Source: Platerodrilus igneus (taxonomy: Eukaryota > Arthropoda > Insecta > Coleoptera > Lycidae). Taken from it: a stretch of 64,000 nucleotides of DNA. The notes beneath the pieces were generated by a model, which did not search any database, was not told the DNA's origin, and saw only the letters and a program-made list of their open reading frames with translations. Shown piece after piece: positions 1-11,554 of the stretch. Within the stretch, counting starts at the first letter, position 1; the number at the start of each line of letters is the position of its first letter. The stretch is taken from contig JARFIW010001670.1 of assembly GCA_036346225.1 (NCBI GenBank), positions 6,448,001 through 6,512,000 of the forward strand. The letters run 5' to 3'. The translations under genes and the position numbers were made by a program.

Positions 1-640
1 GAAGACCTCTCACTAATTAAATACTTCGATATATAAAAATTGAAATAAAGTCTTATACTAATAAATAATACTTTTATCTCAGACTTGCGTTCTCCCTGCT
101 TATTTCTACTTCTTAGAACTGCATCTACATGTGGTAGGCTAGCACCCCTGGATTGTTTCCATTTAATTTTGCCCAGTGTAATCTTTTGTTGATTAATTTT
201 CTTTTCGATGCTCAGCCATCAATGTTTAGACTTAAATTCGTTTACCTTGGAGTTTATGTAGATTTACGCAGAGTATATTTAGAACAGATTTATAATATGC
301 TAAGGGTATACTTAGAAGATATTTTAGAGGATACTTAGAGTATACTCAGAGCATAATTAGAAGATACTTAGAGCTCTAAATTATTAAACGTTAATATTAG
401 GTTTAATTAACAATTGTTACTTACGTTTTTCACAGTAAACGGCAACTTCTATTATATTTATTGACACTTGAACTATCACGACTTTTAAAATATTTCTGTC
501 CCTAAATAATTATTTAAATTTTTCTATTTTCACTCGCGTGATATTCGGCTTTGAATTGGTATAATTTGTGCCTTCGTTGAAGATGTACTGATTGTTTATT
601 AAGTCTGTGTTCTATATAAAGACTCCTCCCTCCACCTGTG
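1..640. repeat. Dispersed repeat R1, copy 1
   Basis: This stretch is non-coding and is recognisably similar, in the same orientation, to 3440-4110. Shared blocks include the CTAGCACCCCTGGATTG region near 140 (GTTAGCACCCCTTGATTG near 3570) and the CGTTGAAGATGTACTG region near 574 (TTGTTGAAGATATACTG near 4033). Between about 270 and 375 lies a degenerate run of a roughly 20-bp motif related to AGAAGATACTTAGAG. I see no coding potential; short ORFs here are chance. It may be a fragment of a transposable element cut by the window edge. Confidence 0.5.
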
Positions 641-644
641 CTTA

Positions 645-769
645 TTGGTTCATTTAAATTACAAAGCATTAACCGTTTTTGTCTTTGAATCTTAATGCCA
701 TTTTTCTTCGATGGAATACACTTGTGTTTCCACGGCATCAAGCGACTATTTTCACTATATCCATAAAAC
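645..769 (-). pseudogene. Fragment of RNase-H-like transposon protein (same family as 45.2-46.9 kb)
   Basis: Read on the minus strand this encodes a piece containing KKNGIKIQRQKRLMLCNLNE. It aligns with the protein encoded at 46.3-46.7 kb on the minus strand (GKKDCFSVKENCTKVQRQKR, then LTLSNLNKLF). The preceding FYGYSENSRLMP also matches FYEDDNNICLMP of that copy. Only about 40 residues are recognisable; the protein then runs into unrelated sequence. It is a short, dead fragment of the family described at 44.7-48.3 kb. Confidence 0.6.
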
Positions 770-917
770 TTCTAACCGTAGGTATTATGTCTTCATTTAT
801 GCGAGGGATTTTTTTTATGTTTTGCATGCTGGGACATACAGTGTGCCACTAATCAATATCAGTACGAAAACTAACCTCCATATTTAGTTAACCTAAATCC
901 AAGGTTTCAGTGCGATA

Positions 918-2036
918 CGCGTATTGTTGTCAAAGTTAACAAGGTAATCGAAAAATGGATATATTCGTAAAAATTTTCGTGCAATAATTTTTTTAAATTT
1001 ACGAAGACAATTATGTCAACGAGCATGCCTCGTTGTGTTGGTTACTGTTTTTGGGATAATGAAGAACCACATCGTTCAACAATTTCTCATTGATGTGGAG
1101 AAAGCATGCGCGGACAGATTAATCTTAGCGACGATCCAAATGCAACCAAAATCGGCAGTCACTTAAGGAAACGTCAATACCCGTGCGCAAGCTCATGAAC
1201 GAAGATAAAAATTTAACATGTCGCGAAATTGAGACATCATTAGGGATTTCAAGGACTTCGATTCACAAGATTTTGCATGAAGAATTGTGTGTAAAAAAAT
1301 TGGTTTTTGTTAGATACCGCATCTGTTGACCGAAGAACAGAAAGTAGCTAGGGTGTCAAAAACTCTAAACCGCTTCAACGCAGGAAATTTTAAAAACCTG
1401 CACAATATCGAAGGTGGTGATAAATCTTGAATTTACCCATACGAGCACGAAAATAAACACCAATTGTCTGTTTGGGTGATCCGAGGTGAAGAAAAGCCGA
1501 CAAAAGCCATTGGTTTCTAAAGTGTCCTCAAAAAGATGGTCGCAACATTTGTCTCGAAAACTGGTTAAGTGGTAACAACGACTCTACGAGATCAAAGAAC
1601 TTTTACTGCTGATTAGTAAGAACTATTTGTGAGTTTCAAAGAACCAACTCCAAACAACTAATGATTTCACTAAAACAGAGCAAGTTCGCACACAGTTTGC
1701 AAAACCTTTGAATTTTAACGCAACAAAACGTCGAATTGCCAGACCATCCTCCGTACGGTCTCGACTTAAGTCCCAACGATTTCTATACCTTTCCGAAAAT
1801 CAAGGACGGATTGCGTGGTCAATGGCTCCAGTCGTCAGAAGTAGAAGTCGATGCCTTCAAAAATGCAAGTTCGACTGTACCAACAACGAGTGGAAGGACT
1901 GCTTCCGGAGTTGGTTTCGAGTGCATGCAAAAGTGCATTCATCTTGCGGAGAATAATTCGAAAAACAATCAAGTCTTTAAAAGCTATCTTCTGTTTTATT
2001 CCAGCTCTATGTGCAAAACTTAAAAGACAACCCTCG
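918..2036 (+). mobile_element. Degraded mariner transposon (irritans-like)
   Basis: Conceptual translation shows scattered but collinear mariner transposase blocks. Around 1190-1300 is a helix-turn-helix stretch (MNEDKNLTCREIETSLGISR, then TSIHKILHEELCV). Near 1412-1470 is a degraded first-aspartate region. Around 1740-1815 is the third-aspartate block HPPYGLDLSPNDF. The C-terminus ends in MQKCIHLAENN near 1960. The reading frame is broken many times, so it cannot be functional. The right end at about 2013-2036 (reverse complement CGAGGGTTGTC) followed by TA resembles a mariner terminus. The left end at 918 is only a guess from a weak match. Its blocks closely resemble those of the copy at 55.6-56.8 kb. 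Confidence 0.8.
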
Positions 2037-2632
2037 TAATATTTGATGCTTCTTTGTTTTGTAATACAATCAAAATACCCTGGTCTTTACTAGATTTCTT
2101 GTTAATTTAACTATAGGTTCTGACACCTTAAATTAATTGCGAACTTTTACGCGGCTTCAAAAATTCGGAATTAAACTGATAATTGTAATTTTATTCTCTC
2201 TGCTAGAAATGTAAAATTAAGCTTTCAGTTTTTCTTTGAGCTTTTGAAAACAAACTTTCAATTTTTTCTGACAGTGCTAGTAATTTTTTCAATTTCTTTT
2301 TTCAGGGCTGCAGATTTTTTTTTTGTTCACTTAATTTACGAATTTAGAATAAGGCGATAAACCTAGAATATCACAAGCTGAATCTATCTTTTCCATTGTT
2401 TCTGAAGTTTTATCATTACAAGATCGAGGCTAGTTCGTATTCGTAGGTTAGAATTAGCGGAGTCCTGTGAACTTCCAAATTATAACCCATTACTGATAGA
2501 ACCTCGGGAGATTCCATCCTGGAATACTAAAAAAGTCGAGATACTGTCGAACTTATCACGATTTACCAAACAAAACACGACCAAAAAAAATCAAACTCTA
2601 TTTACATCTCTGGCGGAAACTTTTAAAGACTC
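2037..2632. other. Gene-free AT-rich stretch
   Basis: I see no gene, RNA or structured repeat here; AT-rich sequence with poly-T runs. Confidence 0.5.
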
Positions 2633-2776
2633 CACACGCGCACGCACGCACGCACGCACGTACGCACGTACGCACGCACGCGCGCGCGCGCGCGCACGAA
2701 CACACAAATGCACGAACGCACGAACGCATGAACGCACCAACGCATGAACAAACGAACGCACGAACGCGCGCGCTCA

Positions 2777-2808
<32 letters not shown>

Positions 2809-2817
2809 CACACACAC
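2633..2817. repeat. CGCA/CGAACG microsatellite
   Basis: About 185 bp of alternating purine-pyrimidine repeats, mainly (CGCA)n with GTACG, CGCG and CGAA interruptions, ending in a short (CA)n. The cysteine- and arginine-rich ORFs that cross it on the minus strand are artefacts of the repeat. Confidence 0.95.
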
Positions 2818-3205
2818 GATTGGTGCGCAGTTAAAATTGCTATGAAATGCCCCTGACAAGCCCCACGATTGGTCCTCACTAAAATTCTTATGAAATGCCC
2901 CTACGTTGGTATGCTCTTAAGATTGCTATGAAACAGCCTTTAGGATTTAAGCTTCTACGATGGGTGCCATTAATATTGCTATGAAATCCCCACGATTGGA
3001 CGTACCATTAAATTTGCTATGAAATTCGCACGATTGGGCGTCATTAAAATTGCTGCGATATAGCTCTTTTTAGGATTTAAGCCCATAAGATGGGTGCCAT
3101 TAATATTGATATGAAATGTCCCTTACAAGCCCCACGATTGGTGCGCATTTAATATTGCTATGAGATCCTCACGATTGGGCGTTATTAATATTGCTGTGAT
3201 ATTCC
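2814..3205. repeat. Minisatellite with CACGATTGG...TTGCTATGAAAT units
   Basis: Directly after the microsatellite comes a degenerate tandem array. Each unit contains CACGATTGG(T/G)(C)G followed by (A)TTAA(A/T)ATTGCTATGAAAT. At least seven units are visible, about 45-65 bp each. A longer-order motif (TTTAGGATTTAAGC, then GATGGGTGCCATTAATATTG) occurs twice, near 2940 and 3075, suggesting a higher-order period of about 135 bp. No coding function is evident. Confidence 0.85.
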
Positions 3206-3439
3206 TCTTTCTTTCTATCTGTTGAAATAATTTAAATGAAGCAATCCAAAATTACACAGTATAACGATTGCTAATATGTACAGTTTTATGTCAATTCAAA
3301 AATTAGCCCCTGAATAAATTATTCACATTCACTAAATTTAATTTTCCTGAAAGCCAGCAAAAATATCTTTGTAATTACTCTAAAGTACCTTTCGAACGTT
3401 CAAAGATACTTTCCCTATTTTCAAATTCTCAAATGACCT

Positions 3440-4110
3440 TCTTGTTGACTTTTACAGATATATAATATTTAACAAATATTAAAATTGAAACAGTCTTTAA
3501 CTAATAAAAATTTTAAGATTTCTAACCTGCGTTTGTCTTGCTCGTCACTGGAATTGCCTCAGAATGTCTTTGGTTAGCACCCCTTGATTGTTACGGCTCG
3601 ACATGCTTTACTTGATTGGCCAGAATGATAGATTAATGATTGCTTGTATTTTTCCCCTTGTATTTCTGGAGTAACTTTGTGTATCTTCACGTTTATTTTA
3701 TATTTCCATGTAATAATTTATTTGGACGTGTTTTCAGACGTATCATTTAAATATGCCTTTACTCGAATACGCTTTCTTGGATTTTTATTTGAATACGTTT
3801 ACTTGCATCTTTATTCAAATACGTTTTCTTGAATCTTTATTCGAAGCCCTAAATTTGTTATATATTTAAAATAAAATACAATTATAAGTTTGTCTTACGT
3901 TTTACGCGTAAAACGGCCTATCCTTCGTTGCATATATTGGCACTTTCAATTTTTCATTTTTAATAAATTATTTACTTTCACTAATTGCTACTGGTACATA
4001 ATTTTCACTTTAAATCGACGTGACTCGTGCCTTGTTGAAGATATACTGTCTATTTTCGAGTTTTTCGTTGTATTTATAAGTTCCACTTTCCAGCGTTTTA
4101 ATTGGCGCGC
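3440..4110. repeat. Dispersed repeat R1, copy 2
   Basis: Diverged direct copy of 1-640. From 3752 to 3846 it contains about 3.5 tandem copies of a 26-28-bp unit with the core TTTATTTGAATACGTTTACTT. That is a different expansion from the one in copy 1. No coding potential. Confidence 0.5.
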
Positions 4111-4786
4111 ATCGCGTGTTTATTGATAAATGTTTGTAATTTCCGCTTATCTCTGTAGAACCTTGGCATTTTTCAAATTACCTGGTTTCAATTGTTGTAC
4201 TTTCATTCAATCTCGCACATCGACATTCAATATATCATAGCATCTTCTTAGAATTTACAAATATCCATTGTAATTTTGTCACGTATTTCATATTTGTGTC
4301 GTTTATAGTCCAATGCTTTGATATAGCGAACCGCCTGTTATTTATTGTTTGTTATTTGAAATATGTTTGATTTTCATGTAAATATAATATTCCTAGTCAT
4401 GTATTCATTTTCTAATAATGACGTATTAGAATGCGTTTATTTATTCATGCGTTCACCTTTTTTTGAGGATATTCTTAAATGGCTAGGGTTACAGGATATT
4501 TATCTTTCTCGATAATGTGTTTATATTGATGCAATTTGTTGCATTTAGAACATTATCTTTTACTCTTAACTTAAAACATATAGGACGTACACATTCTTAT
4601 TTTAGTTAAATATTATCTAATTAATGAAAATGAGCTTCTTTCTTATGCTCGCTATTGACCTTTTGTAAAATAGTCGATTTACTTGTATAATTGGTGGAGG
4701 TATTTGTTTTTCTTCACGTTAAAATTATTTACATTTATTCTACGACCCCCATGACTTCATCCAGCCTTAAACTACCCTCCTATCAT
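4111..4786. other. Gene-free AT-rich stretch
   Basis: Nothing recognisable: AT-rich sequence with no sustained reading frame or repeat that I can support. Confidence 0.5.
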
Positions 4787-4822
4787 AGCAATATATATAT
4801 ATATATATATATATATATTGCT
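4787..4822. repeat. Palindromic (AT)n tract, AGCAAT...ATTGCT
   Basis: Fourteen AT dinucleotides are embedded in a perfect 36-bp palindrome: AGCAAT at 4787-4792 and ATTGCT at 4817-4822. It marks the left edge of repeat R2 copy A. Confidence 0.9.
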
Positions 4823-6700
4823 GTGAAACCTCTTGAATTACCTTGTCTGTTGATTTTCTTCTGTTAATCGCCTCGGCTGCTCCTCTAGATAGCTTTCAAA
4901 TTTATAAACCTCCTCATTCATAAAAAAAACAAACACATTCCTACCACACACATCAACGTTAACTCTATTTACATCAATATTCACAATACATTAAAATTTC
5001 AAAATTAAAACTCGGCATAAATTTCAGTTTTAAAAAGAATTTCAAGATTAATTTTATTATCATTTTATGTGCATCCAGAATTAAAGTCCTTGTAGGATGC
5101 CTACTAATTAATATAACAATATATGCAGACCGGAGTCTGAGTAAAAAGGGAGCATCTACCACCCCTTTACGTTAATTAACCAGGTTCGTCTAATTGAGCT
5201 CAAAGACATACCCAAAATTTCATCATAATCCAGAACATCAATACTAAATACCCCCTTTCTACTTAAACAAGCAAATTTCACCTTAAAATTAAAATTTTAT
5301 TGTTAGTACAATTTCACTAATGTCCATTTAAAGTAAATCAATTATAAAGTTATTCAACACACACCAAAATGTCAAACAAAATAGTATAATTTACCTGAAG
5401 GTTACTGTCCTCGTAGCTTCAATGTACATCGTCCCTTTAGTTAATCACACCATTCCAACAGGATTATATTTACGGCTTCTAATTCTCAACGCTTTTAAAA
5501 TTTTCTCCATCACCATTTATTTAAAGTTGTTTCTGGGCTTTTCCGGAACTCATCTGTGTATATCTGACCCTGGTTTTGTGGATCCAGACACGTTTTGAAC
5601 CATTTAATTATTAACACCCCGAAAAATAACAAAGAAATTCATACTTCTTTCACCAATATACGCCAAAACTGCCTACTTTTGTGTATACATTTGTCGTTGT
5701 AAATTTTGTTAATTGGTACAGTGATACTAAATTTTATTACCTTGTATCTAAGTGCACTGAAGTACATTCATGTTAGCACGTAAATAACAAACTATTTTGA
5801 ATCACTAAAATATACGAGCAAACTTTTAAATTATTTTATCAAACTAAAATGCACTGTTTAACATCTTGAATCAAGTCGCGGATGTCAGAGAGCTTTTAAC
5901 GCATCGAATAGTCAAAAGTCTAAGAGAGCGAAATTCATATTACCACCGGTATATATAGCGGATAGCCGGCACGTCGCTTTTGTCCTCAAAACAGACAATT
6001 CTTACGAATTTCTCATGCTATGTTCCCATTCCGTAGCTCGTGCGTCGGTTTTTACGAATTTTGTACTCGCCAGTTGAAAATCTCAGAAATTTCAACACGG
6101 CACGCAAAGTCTGGAAATAACTAATTGACTTTTATACCGAACTGTTATTTTTACCTCTCAAGTTTGCCTTTACTTTCAACCAATTGCAACCCCATGACGT
6201 TGCTCTACGCACGCCTTTACTATATGTGTCTCGGTCTTGCGCATATTATCTGTCTCTATCTAACCTGTTCTTATTGATGCAAATTGATATTCTTTATTAT
6301 CGATTATTTTAGTCCATGTGGAGTGTGAAATAACCCACGTTTAGCATTTCTCGTAACTATTAAGCCCCGGTTTCTCCAAGATTCTCTGAAACCATTTGTT
6401 ATCTACACAATTTTCGCCGTACGTGATATTTAAACTACGCAGGTGTTCAAAATAATATTAATTCTCAGAGCTTTATTTTCTGGTATTATAATCTTGGATT
6501 TTCACAGACTTTTATGCTTATTATTAATAATGGTTTAATTAACTCCAATTAAAATTGACTTCTATCCTTTCATTTTTAGCGAATACAAGTTAAATATTAA
6601 TTATTATGTGTACACTTTGTTTTACTACCGGTTACTTAAAATAGGGTTAATTAATATAAATTTTGCACGTAGTTTCCATTTGTTTCTTTCCTCGGAATAA
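4823..6700. repeat. Dispersed repeat R2, copy A (about 1.9 kb)
   Basis: Non-coding block related, in the same orientation, to 49230-51170. Landmarks occur in the same order in both, for example CGCAGGTGTTCAAAATAAT near 6438 against TGCAGGTGTTTAATTAACC near 50825. Near 6625-6690 the run GGTTACTTAAAATAGGG, then TTTTGCACGTAGTTTCC, matches 51097-51160. Both copies are bordered by TA tracts. No ORF or clear terminal repeats were seen, so it may be a non-autonomous element or a LINE/LTR non-coding part. Confidence 0.6.
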
Positions 6701-6902
6701 TTAAATTACACGCAGAGCTTTTTAATACTGTTTCTTTTGATATAAAGCGTCTTGTATATGATTTGAATCTCTCATTTTTAATGAAACGAATGACTTTTTA
6801 TGCTTCACGGTTTTAATAAAGCGTATTATCTAATAATATTCATTATACACGGTGATTAAAATTATTTGATGTGATTATTTAATTTTCTACCCTGGTCTAA
6901 AT

Positions 6903-7696
6903 ATGAGTAATATATATATACATACAGATGGATCTAAAACAATGACAAGAATTGGTAGTGCCTTTACATCACAAAACCATTCCCACTACTGGTCTATGAC
7001 TAAAGTATCCAGTACCTACACTGCTGAAGCATATGCTATATGGCAAGCCCTCTTATACGGCTTTTATATATCATCATAACACTTGTTAATATTCACGGAT
7101 TCACTAAGCGTACTAGAAAATCTTAAAAATCCATTCACACCCGATCCTCTGATTCAACAGATCATTTGCCTCCATCAAAGCATTACGGAAATAGGCAAAC
7201 GTATTACTTTAGTATGACTTTCTAGCTATGTTAGAATTATCGGAAACAATACTGTGAATACAGTAGCAAGATTGGCTACTAACAATGAAACAATTGATGT
7301 CCTCACCGTACGTTTGGAAGATATTATACTCCATATTAGAGAGAACATATTCAAAAAATGGAACGTTGAATTTTCCCAATATCAAGGCAACCTATCAGAT
7401 ATTAAATCAAAAACCCAACCATGGTAGTTTCCGTGTGAAATTAACTGACAGGAGGAAGTTGTAATAACATGCCTGAAAATTGGTCATACCAGACTTACAT
7501 CTACCTATTTGTTGTTAGGGAATGAACAACCCGTATGCGAAAACTGCAATAGGTTTTTAACTGTACGACACATTCTTCTCTTCTGTAAAAACTTTTCAAT
7601 TCAACGACAGAACATTGGTCTAGATATGGGCATTGCTAAAACCCTGGGAAACACCAGAGTCCATCAGAATTTGTTTGGAATTTTGCAAAAAGATTG
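6903..7696 (+). pseudogene. Non-LTR retrotransposon fragment: RNase H domain and C-terminal zinc knuckle
   Basis: The translation begins with a ribonuclease H domain: IYIHTDGSKT (first Asp), TYTAEAYAIWQALLYG (Glu) and LLIFTDSLSVLENL (second Asp). The region expected to hold the last Asp reads NNTVNTVARLATNN, so it appears lost. A frame change leads to the C-terminal motif HTRLTSTYLLLGNEQPVCEN, then a His/Cys motif of the form CENC...HILLFC. This combination is typical of I-superfamily LINEs, which carry RNase H and a Cys/His tail downstream of reverse transcriptase. In-frame stops occur near 7078 and 7426, so it is a dead 5'-truncated copy. The reverse transcriptase is absent. Confidence 0.8.
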
Positions 7697-8146
7697 AAAT
7701 ATATAAACACATTTAATCAAGTATGCCAACTTCGAAAGATATAATAAGTATAACAGAAACTATATACAGGCGCCTACTATTGCTATGTTATCCATAACGA
7801 CTAATGATCTCTGCTGTCGATGCCGCAATATAAAAAAAACAAAGTTACCCATAGAATATAGCTACCCTGTATATAAATGTGTAATTTACAATATAGAATT
7901 TAATGCTAATATAGCGAAACTCCAGAAATTTTCACAATATCCCCTAATTTCCAGGTGCATTTTCGGTAATTTCGAGGAATTCCAGGTATAAAATTATATT
8001 CTTTAAATTTTCCAGGTTTTCCAGGATCGACCCGCACCCTGACTTAAGTTCATAATTTTTAGGCAGTGCTAGCGTAATTACTTATGGTTCCGGCAAAAAG
8101 TTGCCAATTATTAGAAGTGCAATATTTCTCATTCTCAATTTTTACC
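7697..8146. other. Gene-free stretch between LINE tail and TIR transposon
   Basis: It contains the probable 3' non-coding remainder of the LINE (an A-run near 7832) and the variant repeat TTTTCCAGGT near 7990-8030. No gene is seen. Confidence 0.4.
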
Positions 8147-8366
8147 ATAATTGAGGACCTTGCAGCAAAAGGGAGGCAAGTTCATTTTTTTCCCGCTTCA
8201 CTTTTATTTTCCTACAAATTTACAAAAAAAAAAGAAATCGTTTGGTACATAAAAAAAGCAAGTCCGATAAAAGACAAGCAAGTTATAGGAAATTTTGGAT
8301 CTACCACCCTATTGCGTTTAGTGAAAAAGAGCGGCAGAGCCGGACCTGCCTCTCTTTTGCTTCAAA
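8147..8366 (+). repeat. Left terminal inverted repeat of the 8-kb element
   Basis: About 220 bp, inverted relative to 10607-10823. The outer 18 bp are identical and an inner 15-bp block is identical; the middle is more diverged. Confidence 0.75.
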
Positions 8367-8493
8367 CATAACTATTGCATCATCCATTTCAAGTCAGTAC
8401 ACGCTTGGCATTCGAACTGTGAGGGCGGTTTTCTTATTTGTTTATTCTGTAAAAGTTTAAATATATTGTTATTGCTTAAGATAAACCGTTAAT

Positions 8494-10400
8494 ATGAGCG
8501 ATTATGAACCATTTAGTAGTGGATCCTCTGATAATTATCAGCCTTCTGAGCAGGACTTAAATAATTATTCAAGTAGTGATGACAGTGAAGTTTCTTTGAA
8601 TCCAGGCCCGTCAACAAGTTGCACTACGGGCCCACCAGAGACTAGTACAACCTGTAAAAAAAGAAAGTCCATGAATTCATCGTTATGAAAATGTAATGCT
8701 ATAAAGGAATCTATTGCTACTGGTAAGAGATATATAAACTATAAGGGTCAAGAAATCGGGAAAAAAAACCGGTCCAGATTGTTGTTGTAAAAAATATAAG
8801 TGTTTTAGTAAAATAAATGATGAAGAGAGAGAAATAATATTGAAAAAATTTAACAAATTGGGAGAGACTAATGTGCAAAATGTATATTTGGGAGGTTTGA
8901 TTAAAACTGGAAATGTTCAAAGAGAAAGATCAAAAACAGGTACAGGAAAAAAAAGAAGCTGTTCACATAAGTATTTTATTAAATTAAGGACTAAACAAGT
9001 TTAAGTCTGTAGAAATGGATTTGCGTCGCTTCACGGCATCTTAAAAAAAACGCGTGGATAATATTTCTAAGCAATATCGTGACCACGACATTACCACACC
9101 TGCTATGTCTCAACGTGGGAAACACCACAGTAGAGCAAATCGTATTACAAATGAATGGGTCTCCAAAGTCGATTCTCATATAAGAAGTTTTCCACGACGT
9201 GAATCGCATTATAGTAGAAAAAAGCTCTCGTTACTATCTGTCTCCTGAGTTGAACAACAAAACCATGTACGATCTGTATTTGAAACCATATGAACCGGAT
9301 CTCTAACAATCTCCTTAACCTATTGTTACATATGATTTTTACTACAGATACTTCAAAGAAAATTTTAGATATAGCTTTGGTTCTCCACGTTCAGACACGT
9401 GTAAAAAGTGTGACATGCTGAATATTAAATTGAAGGATAAAACATTAGACAGCAAAGAAACCCTTCAAATAGAGACAGAAAAAAAGATTCACCAATCCAA
9501 AGCTGATACTTTTATTGTTGATTTAAAAAAAAGTAAACTTGCTTCAACAAATGATGAATGTGGGGTACTAGCCTTTGATTTTCAGCAGAACCTTCCATTG
9601 CCTAAAATTCCAGTGGGTGAAGCGTTCTATAAACGCCAACTTTAGGCATATAACTTTTGTATCCACTCAGCGAAAACAGGCATGGCTCACTTTTATTTAT
9701 ACGATGAAACCACAGCACGTAAATCACCAAACGAGGTTATATCTTTCTTAAATCACTACTTAAGTAATATTTTACCAAGCACAGTAAAACAGCTATACCT
9801 ATTCTCAGACAATGCAGCAGCACAAAACAAGAACTCAACACTAGTCCAATATTTGTATACTTTACTGAAGAGTTCGTCTTTTGAGAAGATCGTTCATCGC
9901 TTTCCTGAACCAGGGCACAGTTTCTTGCCTTGTGATAGGTGCTTTGGTGTTATATAGAAGTACAATAGAAACAAAGACTATATTTTCACCACTAGTGAAT
10001 ATGCTGAATCTATTCAGCGTGCTTCTAAAAATTTTAAAGTTATTAACGTCCAACAAAATATGATCCTTGACTTTACTCAACATTTTGAAGGTCATTTTAA
10101 AAAAGTCATCACAAATGCAGAGAAAACTAGATTTAAGATATCAAAATATCGCATTTTTGAATATAGCAAAAATCACATTGAAACCGTTGCAGTCAGTGTT
10201 TCAACTGGAATGCTTCTTTTGACTATTTTATCATAGCAAGGAATCTTCAAGCTAATTTATCTGTTCTTCCTCAGGAACCGATGTATGATGATAGTTTGCC
10301 GCTGAAAACAGCTAAATACAAAGATGTTATGCAACTGGTAAAGAACTATGTTCAACCAAATAAACTGTACTTCTACAGGGCTCTCAAAAGTTAAACTATC
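8494..10400 (+). pseudogene. Putative transposase, RNase-H-like fold (DUF7869-like), frameshifted
   Basis: The start at 8494 gives an acidic, Ser-rich N-terminus (MSDYEPFSSGSSDNYQPSEQ). A cysteine cluster (GPDCCCKKYKCF) lies near 8774-8810, readable after frame changes. Next come FNKLGETNVQNVYLGGLIKT (8850-8910) and MSQRGKHHSRANRI (near 9104). A CKKCD motif is at 9405. The core follows: GVLAFDFQQNLPLPKIPVGE (9564), then LYLFSDNAAAQNKN (9793), then FPEPGHSFLPCDRCFGVI (9900). I propose the three aspartates in AFDF, FSDN and PCD as the catalytic triad, spaced about 76 and 41 residues. The layout matches a protein family I remember as widespread and uncharacterised in insect genomes. At least five stops or frameshifts make this copy a pseudogene. 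Identification is by memory of the family; transposase activity is inferred from the TIRs and the fold-like motif. Confidence 0.7.
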
Positions 10401-10606
10401 GGACCGGGTAACGACATTTCCAGTGAAGATGATGATGACCAGGCTCGAGTAGACCTTTAAATTTAAATTTTTTTAGAAGTGATTATTTTTTTGTTTCTAT
10501 TTGTTTTCATGTTTATTCGTACTGATTTCTGTTTTCTATAATAAACATTTATTCAAATTAATCTGTTTTATTATTGAAATTTAAAAAAAGTGACAAACTT
10601 ATTAGA

Positions 10607-10823
10607 TTTTGGTGCAAAAGAGAGGCAGATCCTAAATTTAAAAAATCACAGTATTTCTATAAATTGTTTTACTTGATTTGAAACTACATAAAAATGTGTG
10701 TGAATATGTGAATTTTATAATAAAATTGAACGATTAAACATTCAAATAATAAATATTTTTTAAAAAGGTTTTTTTCAAATTCCTAACAAACTTAAAATTT
10801 GGATTTGCAAGGTCCTCAATTAT
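10607..10823 (-). repeat. Right terminal inverted repeat of the 8-kb element
   Basis: Inverted partner of 8147-8366; see the element entry. Confidence 0.75.
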
Positions 10824-11554
10824 TTCTTTGGTAGCGGGCTTCTAAGATGTGGACGGAATTAGGCGTACTTATCTTATTTTCCCTGTCTTTACGGTTTCCA
10901 TGAAAGTTTCGTTATAGAGCTTATTTTATGCTGTTCAAGCGACGGTGTTTAATTCCTCAGTTAACTCACAACGGTCAGATGTTGATACATGTAAGTACAA
11001 TAAATTCAGCTTAGTAAATAACAAGGGTTAAATTGTAGGGTAGTTAAATATTAAACAATCTAAATATGTTTCTCTGAAGGACAAAACACTGTCAAAGTCG
11101 TTTCATGCACTAGAGCGAACCATGAATTAGAAGAATTTTAATTCTAATGTAGCAGTAGATCATAAAAACCCCTCTTCTTTATTTATTTACGCTAAAAGCA
11201 TGTAGGAAATCGACGTTAAAAAAGGGGTAGATATGTAAAGTTATTCACCAAGCGCCATTAAGGGTTATTTCTACTTCTTTGTACACTGCATAGACCAGTA
11301 TTTGTTTCTTATTACGTCAAATAATTACAACAAGCAATTTTTACATATGATTGTATTGTATATAAAATACAAAGAAGGGGTACCAACACAGGGATATATT
11401 TATTGTCCCTCCGTATTGTAATCGCGACCCTTAAAAACCCCCACCTAAACGCCACCAACCGAACTAATACCGATTATACTCGAACTTACTTGCTAGTATT
11501 GAGAGTAGGGAGATCAGGATTCCCATTCTTCTGCGCGAGCCGCGGGATCAGAAC
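10824..11554. other. Upstream region of candidate host first exon
   Basis: No gene seen. Base composition becomes less AT-rich toward 11400-11550 (GCGCGAGCCGCGGGATC at 11533-11549), consistent with a promoter-proximal region of the exon at 11745. Confidence 0.4.

Larger units (their letters stand above)
8147..10823 (+). mobile_element. TIR DNA transposon of RNase-H-like (DUF7869-like) family
   Basis: A 2.68-kb element bounded by terminal inverted repeats. The outermost 18 bp, ATAATTGAGGACCTTGCA at 8147-8164, are perfectly inverted at 10806-10823. A second strongly inverted block (CTGCCTCTCTTTTGC at 8346-8360; GCAAAAGAGAGGCAG at 10614-10628) sits about 200 bp inside each end, so the repeats are about 220 bp long. 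If the flanking AATT (8149-8152 and 10818-10821) is a 4-bp target duplication, the true ends would be 8153 and 10817. The inside is filled by one plus-strand gene of the transposon protein family described in the next entry. The element is decayed but structurally complete. Confidence 0.75.

Noticed and set aside
2598..2879. Cys/Arg-rich ORFs on the minus strand
   Set aside because: They are translations of the CGCA microsatellite and have no independent support.
2813..3205. CRISPR-like array
   Set aside because: Units are degenerate, spacers are not unique, and the genome is eukaryotic; it is a minisatellite.
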